From Solea solea (taxonomy: Eukaryota; Chordata; Actinopteri; Pleuronectiformes; Soleidae), in contig NC_081154.1 in NCBI RefSeq assembly GCF_958295425.1, positions 14,486,938-14,550,937 on the forward strand: 64,000 nt of DNA. The letters run 5' to 3'. Below, piece by piece: positions 12,216-24,600 of the stretch (position 1 is the stretch's first letter; the number at the start of each line of letters is the position of its first letter). Both the position numbers and the translations under genes were made by a program. Under the pieces are notes generated by a model. That model was not told where the DNA came from, searched no databases, and was given only the letters and a program-made list of their open reading frames with translations.

Positions 12216-12450
12216 CTGGTCACAGCCTCCATTCACTTACATGTTAAATGTCTGCTTTGGAGTTTTGCAAAAATGATTTTAAAACTGTGATTTCTCTGTC
12301 AATTTTTGTTTGTCACAAACTTAAATGTGGCAGCTGCCGAAAGCCTCCTGACGCTCACAAACCAAAAATTTTATCTCTATCATCAACCGTTCTTAAAATA
12401 TGACAACTTTAAAACATGCTGTTTTCTCTGCTTCTCAGAGATTTGGGAGA
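12216..12450 (+). repeat. Monomer 3'-half remnant just upstream of the promoter
   Basis: Matches the monomer block GACGCTCACAAACC...ACATGCTGTTTTCTCTG, then diverges into promoter sequence at about 12437. This ties the monomers to the 5' flank of the Rep gene. Confidence 0.75.
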
Positions 12451-12535
12451 ACTGCAGGTGTGTGTGTGTAATTGTCTCTGCATGTGTGTGTGTGGCAGAG
12501 GGTGTGCTGTTCAAATCATCACAACACCACAGTGT

Positions 12536-12760
12536 CACACTGTGATTGGTCAATGCTTGAAGCTTCTAGCAGTTTCTATGAAAGTTAGGCAGAGGTGTCT
12601 GTGTGTGTGTGTGTGCTTGGCAGAGGGTGTGTCGTTCAATCTTCAATCTCTCTGTATGTGTGTGGCAGAGGGTGTGGTGCTCAATCATCACACCGCCTTC
12701 ACGTCACTGTGATTGGTCAGTGCTTGAAGCTCCCGCCTCCCTACTATAAATAACCTGGAC
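12536..12760 (+). promoter_or_regulatory. Core promoter of the transposon gene
   Basis: TATAAATA at 12745-12752, preceded by an inverted CCAAT box (ATTGG, 12712-12716) and a GC-rich CCCGCCTCC (12732-12740). An older, similar ATTGG-containing block occurs at 12540-12570. Transcription start is inferred about 25-30 bases after the TATA box. Confidence 0.65.
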
Positions 12761-12774
12761 CCGCTGGCATCGCC

Positions 12775-12927
12775 CCCTTTGCTTCTAGCAGTTTCTGTGA
12801 AAGGCATTGGATTTGTTGGATAACTTTGTTGGAGACTTTGGAATACCTTTTTGGACCATTTCATCGAATCTACATCGTTTGAGGACATTACCGGATCTCT
12901 TCCCGACCTTCTTCAGCTTAACAACTG
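12775..12927 (+). other. Non-coding first exon (5' UTR)
   Basis: Sequence downstream of the TATA box ends at a consensus donor (CTG|GTGAGT at 12927/12928). The next in-frame exon has an acceptor just before the ATG at 16603, giving an intron of about 3.7 kb. The 5' end is approximate and an additional UTR exon is possible. Confidence 0.5.
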
Positions 12928-12969
12928 GTGAGTTATCTTATTAATTAAGTAATTTGGTTTTGTGTGTCG

Positions 12970-13518
12970 ATGGACTGCGGTGTGTTTTTTTTTTTTTTCT
13001 TCGCGGGCTTCGCTGGCTTCATGTGTGTGTGCGTGTGTGAGAGAAATGCTCTTAATGTGGCCGGTTCATTTGAAATTGTTGTAATATTGTGTGGGAAGTT
13101 ACTGCTTTTCAGTTTAATGTGTGTTGTTGTAGAGTTTTAATCCGAGTGTATTTTAAAGTCGTGCTAGAGTCATGGACTGCGCTGTGTTTTTTTTTTTTTT
13201 TTTTCGCGGGGTTCGCTGGCTTCATGTGTGTGTGCGTGTGTGAGAGAAATGCTCTTAATGTGGCCGGTTCATTTGAGATTGTTGTAATATTGTGTGGGAA
13301 GTTACTGCTTTTCAGTTTAATGTCTGTTGTTGTAGAGTTTTAATCCGAGTGTATTTTAAAGTCGTGCTAGAGTCGATGGACTGCGGTGTGTTTTGTTTTT
13401 TTTCGGGCTTCGCTGGCTTCATGTGTGTGTGCTTGTGAGAGAAATGCTCTTAATGTGGCCGGTTCATTTGAGATTGTTGTAATATTGTGTGGGAAGTTAC
13501 TGCTTTTCAGTTTAATGT
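12970..13518 (+). repeat. Three tandem copies of a ~203-bp repeat in intron 1
   Basis: Units start ATGGACTGCG at 12970, 13172 and 13375. Each has a poly-T run, GCTTCATGTGTGTG and AATGCTCTTAATGTGGCC. The third copy is cut short where the fold-back array begins. Confidence 0.85.
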
Positions 13519-14593
13519 CAATGTCAATCAATGTGAATATGAAACCAATAATCACACATACACAGACATACTGCAATTGTATAGATGTTCATCAATGCCC
13601 CCTGTGTAGATATACAGTATGTGTGTATGTTCATTAATGTGAACCGTGTGTGTGTGTGTGTGTGTGTGTTCATCAATGTGAATATAAAAACGATTAATCA
13701 AAATCAGTTAAATGTAAACGTTAGTGCTCTTTATTCAGAAAACCCTCACTTCACATCTGCATTTCAGGATCTGGTTATTATAGACACAGATTAAATGTTA
13801 AATGTAAATATTTCAATATTTATCAACACAGTAACAGTGTTACACATATAACTAGCTGTAAACACTCAGCATTAGAAAAATAGTTTGGTGCTTACTTATA
13901 CCCTAAACATAAGGAGTAAACATTAATAATCATCACTTTAAAAGTTACATGTTTTTCGTGTGTGTTCTATAATACTAAGGTGGTGGATTGATGTTCATGG
14001 AGAGGTTATTGTGTTAACTATATCATTATTATTATTATTATTATTATTATTAATAATAATAAGAGCTGATTATATACTGTGATTATAAATCCTGTAGTAT
14101 GTGATGTTTGTAATTGCAGTATTAGGTGAGACTCACCATTGTTGATTATAAATGTTTACTCCTTATGTTTAGGATATAAGTAAGCACTAAACCAACATAT
14201 GTATTTTTCTAATGCTGAGTGTTGTTACTGTGATTATAAATATTGAAATATTCATATTTAACAGTTAATCTGTGTCTATAATAACCAGATCCTGAAATGT
14301 AGATGTGACATGAGGGTTTTCTGAATAAAGAGCACATTTAACTGATTTTGATTAATCATTTTTATATTCACGTTGATGAACGTGTGTGTATGTATATGTA
14401 TATATGTGTGCGTGTGTATATGTTTATATGTGTGTGTGTGTATGTATATGTGTGTGTATATATGTTCATCAATGTGAATATGAAACCAATTAATCACACA
14501 TACACAGACAGACTGCAATTGTATAGATGCTCATCAATGCCCCCTGTGTAGATATACAGTATGTGTGTATATATGTTCATTAATGAGAACCCC

Positions 14594-14635
<42 letters not shown>

Positions 14636-15423
14636 GTATATGTGTTCATCAATGTGAATATAAAAACGATTAATCAAAATCAGTTAAATGTAAACGTTAG
14701 TGCTCTTTATTCAGAAAACCCTCATGTCACGTCTGCATTTCAGGATCTGGTTATTATAGACACAGATTAAATGTTAAATGTAAATATTTCAATATTTATC
14801 AACACAGTAACAGTGTTACACATATTACTAGCTGTAAACACTCAGCATTAGAAAAATACATATGTTGGTTTGGTGCTTACTTATATCCTAAACATAAGGA
14901 GTAAACTTTAATAATCATCCCTTTAAAAGTTACATGTTTTTGGTGTGTGTTCTATAATACTAAGGTGGTGGATTGATGTTCATGGAGAGGTTATTGTGTT
15001 AACTATATAATAATAATAATAATAATAATAAGCAGAAGAGCTGATTATATACTGTGATTATAAATCCTGTAGTATGTGATGTTTGTAATTGCAGTATTAG
15101 GTGAGACTCGCCATTGTTGATTCTAAATGTTTACTCCTTATGTTTAGGATATAAGTAAGCACTAAACCAACATATGTATTTTTCTAATGCTGAGTGTTGT
15201 TATTGTGATTATAAATATTGAAATATTCATATTTAACAGTTAATCTGTGTCTATAATAACCAGATCCTGAAATGTAGATGTGACATGAGGGTTTTCTGAA
15301 TAAAGAGCACATTTAACTGATTTTGATTAATCATTTTTATATTCACATTGATGAACGTGTGTATGTATATGTGTATGTGTGTGTGTGTGTGTATATGTAT
15401 ATGTATATGTATATATATATATA

Positions 15424-15478
<55 letters not shown>

Positions 15479-15637
15479 ATGTGTGTGTATGTATATGTGT
15501 GTATATGTTCATCAATGTGAATATGAAACCAATAATCACACATACACAGACAGACTGCAATTGTATAGATGTTCATCAATGCCCCCGTGTAGATATACAG
15601 TATGTGTGTATATATGTTCATTAATGTGAACCCCCTC

Positions 15638-15668
<31 letters not shown>

Positions 15669-16021
15669 TCATCAATGTGAATATATAAAAACGATTAATC
15701 AAAATCAGTTAAATGTAAACGTTAGTGCTCTTTATTCAGAAAACCCTCATGTCACATCTGCATTTCAGGATCTGGTTATTATAGACACAGATTAAATGTT
15801 AAATGTAAATATTTCAATATTTATCAACACAGTAACAGTGTTACACATATAACTAGCTGTAAACACTCAGCATTAGAAAAATAGTTTGGTGCTTACTTAT
15901 ATCCTAAACATAAGGAGTAAACATTAATAATCATCACTTTAAAAGTTGCATTTTTTTGGTGTGTGTTCTATAATACTAAGGTGGTGGATTGATGTTCATG
16001 GAGAGGTTATTGTGTTAACTA

Positions 16022-16057
<36 letters not shown>

Positions 16058-16135
16058 GAAGAGCTGATTATATACTGCGATTATAAATCCTGTAGTATGT
16101 GATGTTTGTAATTGCAGTATTAGGTGAGACTCGCC
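13519..16135. mobile_element. Array of fold-back (long inverted repeat) units in intron 1
   Basis: Forward arms at about 13668-14020, 14645-15000 and 15665-16020; inverted arms at about 14141-14380 and 15115-15352. Each forward/inverted pair encloses an ATT/TAA microsatellite (14025-14060, 15007-15030; a third at 16021-16057 lacks its inverted partner) and units are separated by TG/TA tracts. Period is about 1.0 kb. No protein is encoded. Arms of about 240 bp around a simple-sequence centre resemble a fold-back or MITE-like element that was then amplified in tandem. Confidence 0.7.
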
Positions 16136-16602
16136 ATTGTTATTCTTTGTGTCCTCCAGAACCACATAGACGCATGTATGCGTTTTTAAGATCATTGCAT
16201 GTTGTTGTTCATTCACTGTCTGCCTGTAACTCACATGTGTCTACTATTCAGTAAACTGAACTCTCATCTCCTGTCATTGTGTCCTGATAGAGTCCTTTTA
16301 ACCAAGTCTGTCCAACACAAAGTTTATCTTAAAGTCGTGGTAGAGAAACCTAACTGCTGTTTAGGCTGTCTTATTGGCTGTCAACTTTCTGCTCTGTGTC
16401 TGCTGTATTGACTGTACATAATCTTTCCTCTTTTTCCATATGTGTGAAGATTCCAACTTGACCTTCCTGAACACTCTGGTTGACAAATTTCATTGAGGAA
16501 CACTTCATTTGTCATTTGTCTTAAGGTTTGTATAGGATTACAGCAATTCTATTAGCAGTCCATTCCCTCCTTGCCTCCTTCTTATCTTTTGTTTTGTCCA
16601 GG

Positions 16603-19600
16603 ATGCCACGGAAGGGCAAGCGTTCCCAGGCCCAGAAGCTGCGCTGGTCCAAACTGGACCAGGACAGCCCACGGGCCTGCCCCCCCCCGTCTGACGCACC
16701 TTCCCGTGCCAGTATGTAACCTATTTATGTGTTTGTTTGTGTTTCATTATTGTCTTTATATAAATAATGTTTAAGAATTCAACAAGTTGTCTTCCCTGTT
16801 TCTAAATAGGTCACGGGACTGGTGACCGTCATCGTGTGAACCCATGGCCAGTTTCACCCTTTACTGGGCTGCAACACAAACTGGTCATTCCAGCCGAATC
16901 ACCAGACAAAAAGGTATGGTTTTCTGTATCATTTATGGTCAGAGCTCTTTATTCTATGCGTTATTTGTGATTTTTCTCTTCTAAAAACATTTCTTCTGAT
17001 GTTGCAGTTTGTTTTTGTCATTGGTGACTCCCATCTACGAGGCCTCGTAGATGGAATCTGTCAGATGCCACCCGACAGTTTCTCCTTCGGCTTCATGTCC
17101 ACACCGGGGGCCTCTGCTGCGGAGTTGAGGACTGAGGTCAGAAATGTTGTTCTGCCTCGGAACCCTGACATCGTCTGCGTTTTGGCCCCCGGCAACAACC
17201 TGACATCCAGCCGCACCGTCGAGCAATCGGGGAGAGACTTCGACCAGCTTCTGACGAGTGTCCGGAGTCGCTGGCCTCGGGTGAATTTCTTGTATTTTTA
17301 TTCATTTTTTAAAGTGCTATTTCTTTCATTTCAGTTGCTTTGATGTGTTGTAGTGACCGAGTTCTTCTTTTCACAGCTGTTTGTCATGGACTTTGTTCCA
17401 CGACTGACCGTTGAGGCCAGTCTTCAAGAACTCTTACGCCAGGAATTTCATCGTGTAGCAGCACGAATGGGTATGTAAATGTAACTTTCAGGGAGGAACA
17501 GAGTACGCGGGGGGCTTCAATGAAGAGGCCACAACAGCCAGTGTGGGTCACACCATGCCATTTACCTTATTGTAGCTAAAACTTTAAGAACACAGGCAAG
17601 AAAAGAGGACAGACAGTCACACTACGGCTGGGACACAAACCACTCACTGCTAGGACACTGGGAGTATAATCCTAATAAAACACCACATTATTAACAATGT
17701 GCAACCACAAAACCATATCAGCTTCCAACGATAGTTCGGGAGGCGGACACTGTCTCTGTGTTTAAAGTTAGACTTAAAACTTTACTTTTTAATAAAGCTT
17801 ATAGTTAGAGCTGGTTCAGGGAAACCTGGACCATCTCTTAGTTAACAATCTTCTTAGTTAGACCTAGACTGCTGGGGGAATTTCCTTTGGTGCACTCACA
17901 CTCACTCTCTCAGGGTATGAATATGACTTTTCATATGTCATTAACCTTGTTCTTTCTCTCCCTAGTTTGTGTCTTTCCTTCCCTCTCTCTCTCTCTCTCT
18001 GTATCCTGATCTTGCAGGTTACAGTATCCACATCCAGATCCAGTTTACAAGGCTATTACCATCATACATATGATCACCGTTATTATTGTGCTATAATTAA
18101 AAGTCGATATTAGTATAATTTTTATCAACACTCTCTGCTGCTCACTTGTATTGCTATAAACATGTCATCATTGACTGTATAATGTGTATTAAGTGAACTA
18201 ATTAAAAAATAATATTAGGATTAGTATTTTGTCATTGCTCAATCCTTAAAGTTGGAGTAATTGATTGTTTCATGGATGAATGTTTGTTTGTTTTAAAGGT
18301 GTCAAGTACCTGTCCGTGGCTGAGCACTTTCTTCCTGGTCGTACTGAACTGTGGTGCGCAGATGGCGTAAGTAGAATCTTGAGGCACAAAGAGCACATGT
18401 AGTGTTTAATATAACGTTTGACCAGTTCTTGGGCATAAATTAACTCTATTTGCATATTCTTGCAGGTGCACCTCAGTGACACGGATGGGATGGACATCTT
18501 GGTGCAGCTGTTGTGGGGAGCCACATACAAACAGTTTCTGACACCTGCTCCCGTGCAACAGCTTTCCCCAAAATTGACATCCTCTCCGAGACGCATCTCC
18601 CCAAAACTGGTGGTGAGGGGAGAAGGGACACCTGTAGCTCATCCAACAAACCCGTTTGAGTGGTCAGTTGTTGGACGAGGCAGGAAGGTAATGGTTTCAC
18701 ACAGTGTAACCTGATCACCCTGAAGCTTTAACTGTAGAATGCCAGAAATGCTGTTGCTGTTACTGTGTGTAGTTTGCCATACTGACGAGGCGAATAACCA
18801 CTCATTTACATTTGACATTTGTCTTTTACAGGGACAGCCAGCACCAGCCATGGTTGAGGCTCATCCCCTTCCACTGAATCCTGTGGTCTTCTCCCCTGAT
18901 GTCTTGGAAGCGATGGATCAGTTTGTTCCATCACAGCTTGGCACCCCTGTTAGCCCGGCTACTCCAAAGGTACTGTATAAAGATGTTCTTCCTTCAACGT
19001 GCAGTCTAAAATTGTCAATATTGTCATATAGTGTCCAAACTGTTGTAAATGATCATTTGCCCAGATATGGCTTCTTAAAGGTGTTTCTGTTGTCTCTGTT
19101 GTTGTGGTGTGTCTGCAGAAAACCCCACCAAAGAGGAGACGAACCAAGGTTGGTCATTTTTACATGAGTTTATTTTACTTATTTCACTAAATGTGCCTTT
19201 AATTATTTGTCTAAAAATAATTTCTCGTACTTTGTGGAAAAAAACCACAAAATTAAGCGTCTTTGGGGGGTATTGTTTTGTTGTGATTTAGAAGGATGCA
19301 ACAACCACCAGTGCTGCGACAACAACCACCAGTGCTGTGACTGGAGCTGCACCAGCTTCTCCTAGAGAGGTGAGATAACAAGCCATCAGAGGTGGATAGT
19401 AACAAAGTAGATGTACTTCATGACACTACTTAAGTTATATTTGATGATCTCTACTGAGGTTTTTTTTTTTTTTTTTTTTGTAAATCAGAACTTTTACTCT
19501 ACTACATTTAAATATTCAAAAATATACTTTTACTCTGTTACTTTGATGTTTGCCACCTAGTTACTATTAAAATAGAAATCTATAATGTTTCTGGTTATGT

Positions 19601-21661
19601 GTTTTTGTTCTGTACTGCTGATTTCTTTCCTCACTATGGATGTACAGGATCATCTATCTTGACGTATGTGTTGATTGTGTAATTTATGAGCTCCTGTTGA
19701 CATTTTATACCTATACCTTTTTTGTGTGTACAAAATTCAATAAAAATATCTTTGAGGGTGAAAAAAACAGAAATGTAATGGGATTATCTGGAATGGGCGT
19801 GTCCAAGAGGACAAGAAGGACAACGTACGATACTCCTGAAGATTAGAGGTAAGGGCAGGGTGGCGGAGATCGACATGGCTACCTCCACACTGATGAGGAA
19901 GACACGGAAAACGTTACCACACTGACGGCATCTCCTTTGGTAGAAGACGACAGTCGTCAGTGGTCATACCTGGCAACAATGTTTCACTACGTTGTGATGG
20001 GGAAAATCCTAAAATATACAGTGTGAAGTGCCAAGAGATAAAGGCGTTTGATAACTCTCCAACCATTTTTTTGTTGTTTTGCTGCTTTTTATGTGTACTG
20101 TAAAACTTGTATATTTTTCATAAGATACTTCTGATACTTGAGTACATTTAATGTGAGCAACTTTAAGACTTTAACTCAAGTAATTTTGTTACTGTTTTTT
20201 TTTGTGTAATTTTGTGTTCTGTCATTACACCAGATGATCAGTGTATGGAAAAACATGTCGTGGTTTCATTTAATATCAACAGAGTATATTGTGTCCCTGA
20301 AAGCCTTTGGTTTCCTTTGTTAATTGTGTTTGCAGATGACTCGGGCAGCATACTCAACGCATTGTCTTTAAACAAAATGTTATGTATTAAAACAAAACAC
20401 TAGGTGGCGCGCTTCATTTGACTTATATTGAACATCATGTGTCAACAGCCGTCTGATACATCTTCACCAGCCAAACACAGCTGGACGATTACAGATACCC
20501 TCAGCCCCTTACAGTCTCCAGTTAGAAAGGTACAGTATGTTTCTCACCTCAAGCTTGGTGACATTACTGTGTCATTCCACATTTTCTAAATGTGCTGTTT
20601 TGTACTATCAGATGATGAAAACTCACACATCACCACCAAAATCCCCCATCATGCTGGACACTGCACCCTCCTACTCCCAGGACCCAGTTGGAAAGGTACA
20701 TTTCCACCATGCACAGTTGACACACACACGCGTTCACAAGTCACCCTATCTACATCTAGACAATAACTCAATCCACTAAAAGAAGCACAAAAAAAAACAT
20801 CCACACTCATAATGTGTTAATATATTGATTTGTTTTTTTTAAAATGCATTTAAAAAATGCCACCCGGGCACACAGATTTATCCAATTTCAAATTACAGTT
20901 TAATATTGAATTGGATAAATCTGTGTGCCTGGGTGCCCATGAACAATATGTAGTGTTTGGTGCTGTGACATCAAAGTTTGTATTCCATATCCAATGTATA
21001 TGTGTTAATATTGAAGCACATTGCCTTCACTGGGAAAAAAATGTTTTGGTTTCATTTTCCGAGTAATCATTTCTGTTTTTCTGAGTAACTTATTTTTTGT
21101 TCTGTTTTTTTCAAATGAGTCCAATGCACTTCTGTATTTTAAAGGTGTAGAAGTTAAAATATCAACAGAGTATATTGTGTCACTAATAGCCTTTGGTTTC
21201 ATTGGTTAATTGTTTTTGAAGGTGACTCACGCAGCTGCACCAACCGGAGAGCCCAGCGCAGTTAAATTTGCACCCTCCTGCTTAAGTTCTCCTGTTGAGC
21301 AAGTATGTTTCTTCTGACACAGTTTAGTCATTTCAAATCCTTGCAGCATACTCAACACCTTGTCTTTAAACAAAAGGTTATGTATTAAAACAAAACACTA
21401 GGTGGCGAGCTTCATTTTACTTATATTCAACATCATGTGTTAACAGCTGCCTGAGACCCCTTCACCAACCACACCCAGCCCCTTACAATCTCCAGTTAGA
21501 AAGGTACAGTATGTTTCTCACCTCTTGCTTAGTGACATCACTGTGTCGCTTCCACATTTTCTAAACTTGCTGTTGTGTACTATCAGATGATGACAACACC
21601 AGCAAAATCACCCATCATGCTGGACGACGCACCCTCCTGCTCCCACGACCCAGTTGGAATG
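16603..21661 (+). CDS. 5' coding exons: SGNH/GDSL hydrolase-like domain and Pro/Ser/Thr-rich linker (copy A)
   Basis: Fourteen exons encode 498 residues. Exon 3 starts with [12 protein letters not shown] (block I; Ser79 candidate nucleophile) and contains VLAPGNNL (block III; Asn134/135). The exon 5/6 junction yields CADGVHLSD, giving Asp215-x-x-His218 of block V. The domain spans roughly residues 72-245 and resembles the esterase-like domains found in some transposon ORFs. Exons 7-14 are low-complexity ([18 protein letters not shown]). The 30-nt exon 8 encodes [10 protein letters not shown], a nuclear-localisation-like patch. Exons 10/11 and 13/14 are recent duplicates. The substrate cannot be inferred; conserved catalytic positions argue that the domain is or was active. 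Confidence 0.65.
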
Positions 21662-24600
21662 GTACGTTTCCACCATGCACAGTTGACGCACACACACACA
21701 CAAACACACACAAACGCTTGCATTGCCTTATCTACATCTAGACAATAATTCAATCCACTACAAGGAGCACAAAAAAAAAACCTCCATCATATTGTGTCAA
21801 TATATTGATATATGTTCCAGCTTGTTGCAGTTTCATTTTTAATTGGATAAATCTGTGTGTGCCTGGGTGGCCATGAACAATATGTAGTGTTTGGTGCTAT
21901 GACATCAAAGTTTGTATTCCATATTGTGTGTGTGTGTGTATAAGTGTACAAATAAATATACGGAAGAGTATTAGGGCCACATGTAACAAAAAAAAAAAAA
22001 AAAGCATTGAAAGATTGCAAAGAAACTGCTGTGTAATAAAGCACTTTTAAAAATCAGAATGACTTCAATAAAAAATGTGTTTACAATTACTACAAAAAAA
22101 CAGTTTGAACTGTGGCAGAGGGATAATTTACTTAACATAACCATGTATGTTTAGAACTGTAATCACAATAATCCTCCACATTTCTTTTCAGGCTTCAGCC
22201 AGGCCGCAGGAGCGTTCCATCAGGGCAACACATTCTCAGAAGGATACAAGGTACACGACCTTTTCTAGAAACCATCAGTGCACATGCAATGCTTTAACTT
22301 TCCTGGCATTCCAAAATGAAGACGTGCACTTCAGCGCACCTGACCTCGACAAAGTGCTTGAACAGGGAGATTCACTTTATGTTGCTATTAAGCAACAGCT
22401 CCTGATTGAGAAGAGGTTCCACAGCAACCACTTGACTGTAGAAGAACTGCCCACCCAAGTTCTAACCGATGGAAATATCTACAGTGTACGCTTGTCTGAT
22501 GTGAGATGTGGCTATCTGAAAGCACAAGCCAACAGCCCAGGAAGAAAGCAATGGTGGCTGCCCCTGGCCAAACAACTCAAGTGTCTGTCAAGAGATGTCA
22601 GCTTTGCTTTACTCCTTGTGTCTCCCGAGTGCTTTGCAGTGTTTCGCACCCGATCAGGACTGTATGGAATCTTTGATTCTCACTCGAGGAGTGCACGAGG
22701 TTTGCCTTCCCCAAATGGCAAAGCAATTATGCTGACATTCACTCACCTCCATGGTCTGATTAACCACATACACAAGCTTTTCAGAGAGCGCAGTGCCTAT
22801 GCCAGCTACGAGTTTGTGCCTGTTTCTTTTGAAAGAGCAGTGTCCTCACCACCCGCACCCCCACAAAGCAACGTGACAGCAGATGTCACAGAGAGCAATG
22901 TGGAGCACTCACCTCACCCTGCTGCACCCAAAATGTGTGAGGAGGACCAAGACCATGTGAGCAGTGTGGAGGACGCACCTCAACCTGAAGCACCAGAAAT
23001 ACTTGAGGAGGACCAAGAGCAAGTGAGCAGTGTGGAGGACTCCCCTCAATCGGAAGCACCCAAAATGTGTGAGGAGGACCACGACCAAGAGAGCAGCACA
23101 TCACGCCAGGAACAGCCAGAAAACACAGACGTTAATGTGCCACATGTCGAAGACAAAACAGCAAAGGCAGCACCAAATGTAGCCAAACTAAGTAAACAAC
23201 GGCGACAAAAAGCTAAACGCCGAGCGTGCAAATTGGAGCAAGTACACCCTCAGACGTCCACAGCTCGGACAAGAAAACTTCAAAGTCAAAAAACCAAATA
23301 TGCCACCTGCCCAGAATTTCGAGGGGAAAAAAAGCACACTATGAAAACTAGGTATGTGGAAGACCGTCACCGGAGACTGTTTTTATACAAGAGGTATTAT
23401 GCCAAGCCTCATGTTCAACACAAAAAGCAAGAAAACATGCTCCGGAGATACAAAATGGATCCTGATTTTCGGAGCACACAGAAGAAATTCATGGCTCGTA
23501 GATACAGAGATCCTGATTTTCAGAGCAGACATAAAAAACATGTGGCCCAGACATACAAAACCAATCCTGATGTCAGCAAGGGCAAGAAAGCATACAGCAA
23601 AACAAAGTATGCACATGACCAAAAGTACAGGCTCAGAAAGATGACAACTCTTCACAGCCGATATCACAGTGACCCTGACTTCAGACTGCACCATATACGG
23701 AGCTGCGCCCAACACAGAAGGAACAAGTTGGCTTCAAATGCAACCTTTCAAATGCATTACAGGTTGCAGCGTGCGCTGAAAATCAAAGCGAAATACAAGC
23801 TCTTCAGACACCGCCAGCACAAAACGACAAAGCCTGTTGTCGACCCTGTGATGGAAACGGCGATATTTGCATTCCGCGAAACCATTCGCCAGGGACCCAC
23901 ACGTGTCTGCACAGTCTGCCACCGACTCCTCTTTCCCAATCAAGTGAAGCAGTGCAACAGATCCAAATATGTCAAAAACACCCGTGTGGCATCTGCTTGC
24001 TTGACCGGAAAGTATGTTCACGTTTGTGACGGCGAATGCTCAGCTCCTTGTACTGTTCCAAAGGAGAGACTGCAGGAGTGGATCTGCCCCACTTGTGACG
24101 GTCACCTGACAAGAGGACAGATGCCATCCCTCGCAGTAGCAAACAAGCTGGAGTTAGCACCCATCCCCCCAGAGCTAGCTGAGCTAAATGTGCTTGAAAG
24201 GCAGTTGATTGCCAAAATTCTGCCTTTTGCAAAGATCGTCGCTTTGCCCAAAGGACAGCAAAGAGCAGTACGCGGTGCTGTTGTTTGTGTGCCATCAGAG
24301 GTGGAGTCAACTGTAAACTGTCTCCCAAGACCCAACACTGAAGCCCAGCTTCTGCAAGTAAAGCTGAAGAGACACATCAAGTACAAAGGTCATCAATTCT
24401 TCTACACAGTCAACATGAAGAATGTGCTAGCTGGACTAGCAACACTGAAAGAGACGCACTCTGAATATCGCAACATCAATATAGATGAGAGTGCAACTTT
24501 TGAAAGTCTCCAAGATGACCATGAAGAAGAGCACACGGAACAGGTGGATCAGTCTGAAAATGCTGCACAGCCCCAGCAGAGCAACGCTGCAGAGGGAGAA

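Noticed and set aside
13089..13343. Frames through the ~203-bp tandem repeats (FFFFFFAGFAGFMC)
   Set aside because: Product of poly-T and TG runs inside intron 1.
15323..15702. Frames of up to 119 codons rich in Tyr/Ile/Thr/His or Cys/Val
   Set aside because: Translations of (TG)n, (TA)n and (CA)n tracts.
22147..22191. ATG at 22147 as the start of the Rep protein
   Set aside because: The 45 bases before 22192 end in a strong pyrimidine tract and CAG, and the preceding exon joins in frame to 22192, so this ATG is more likely intronic.
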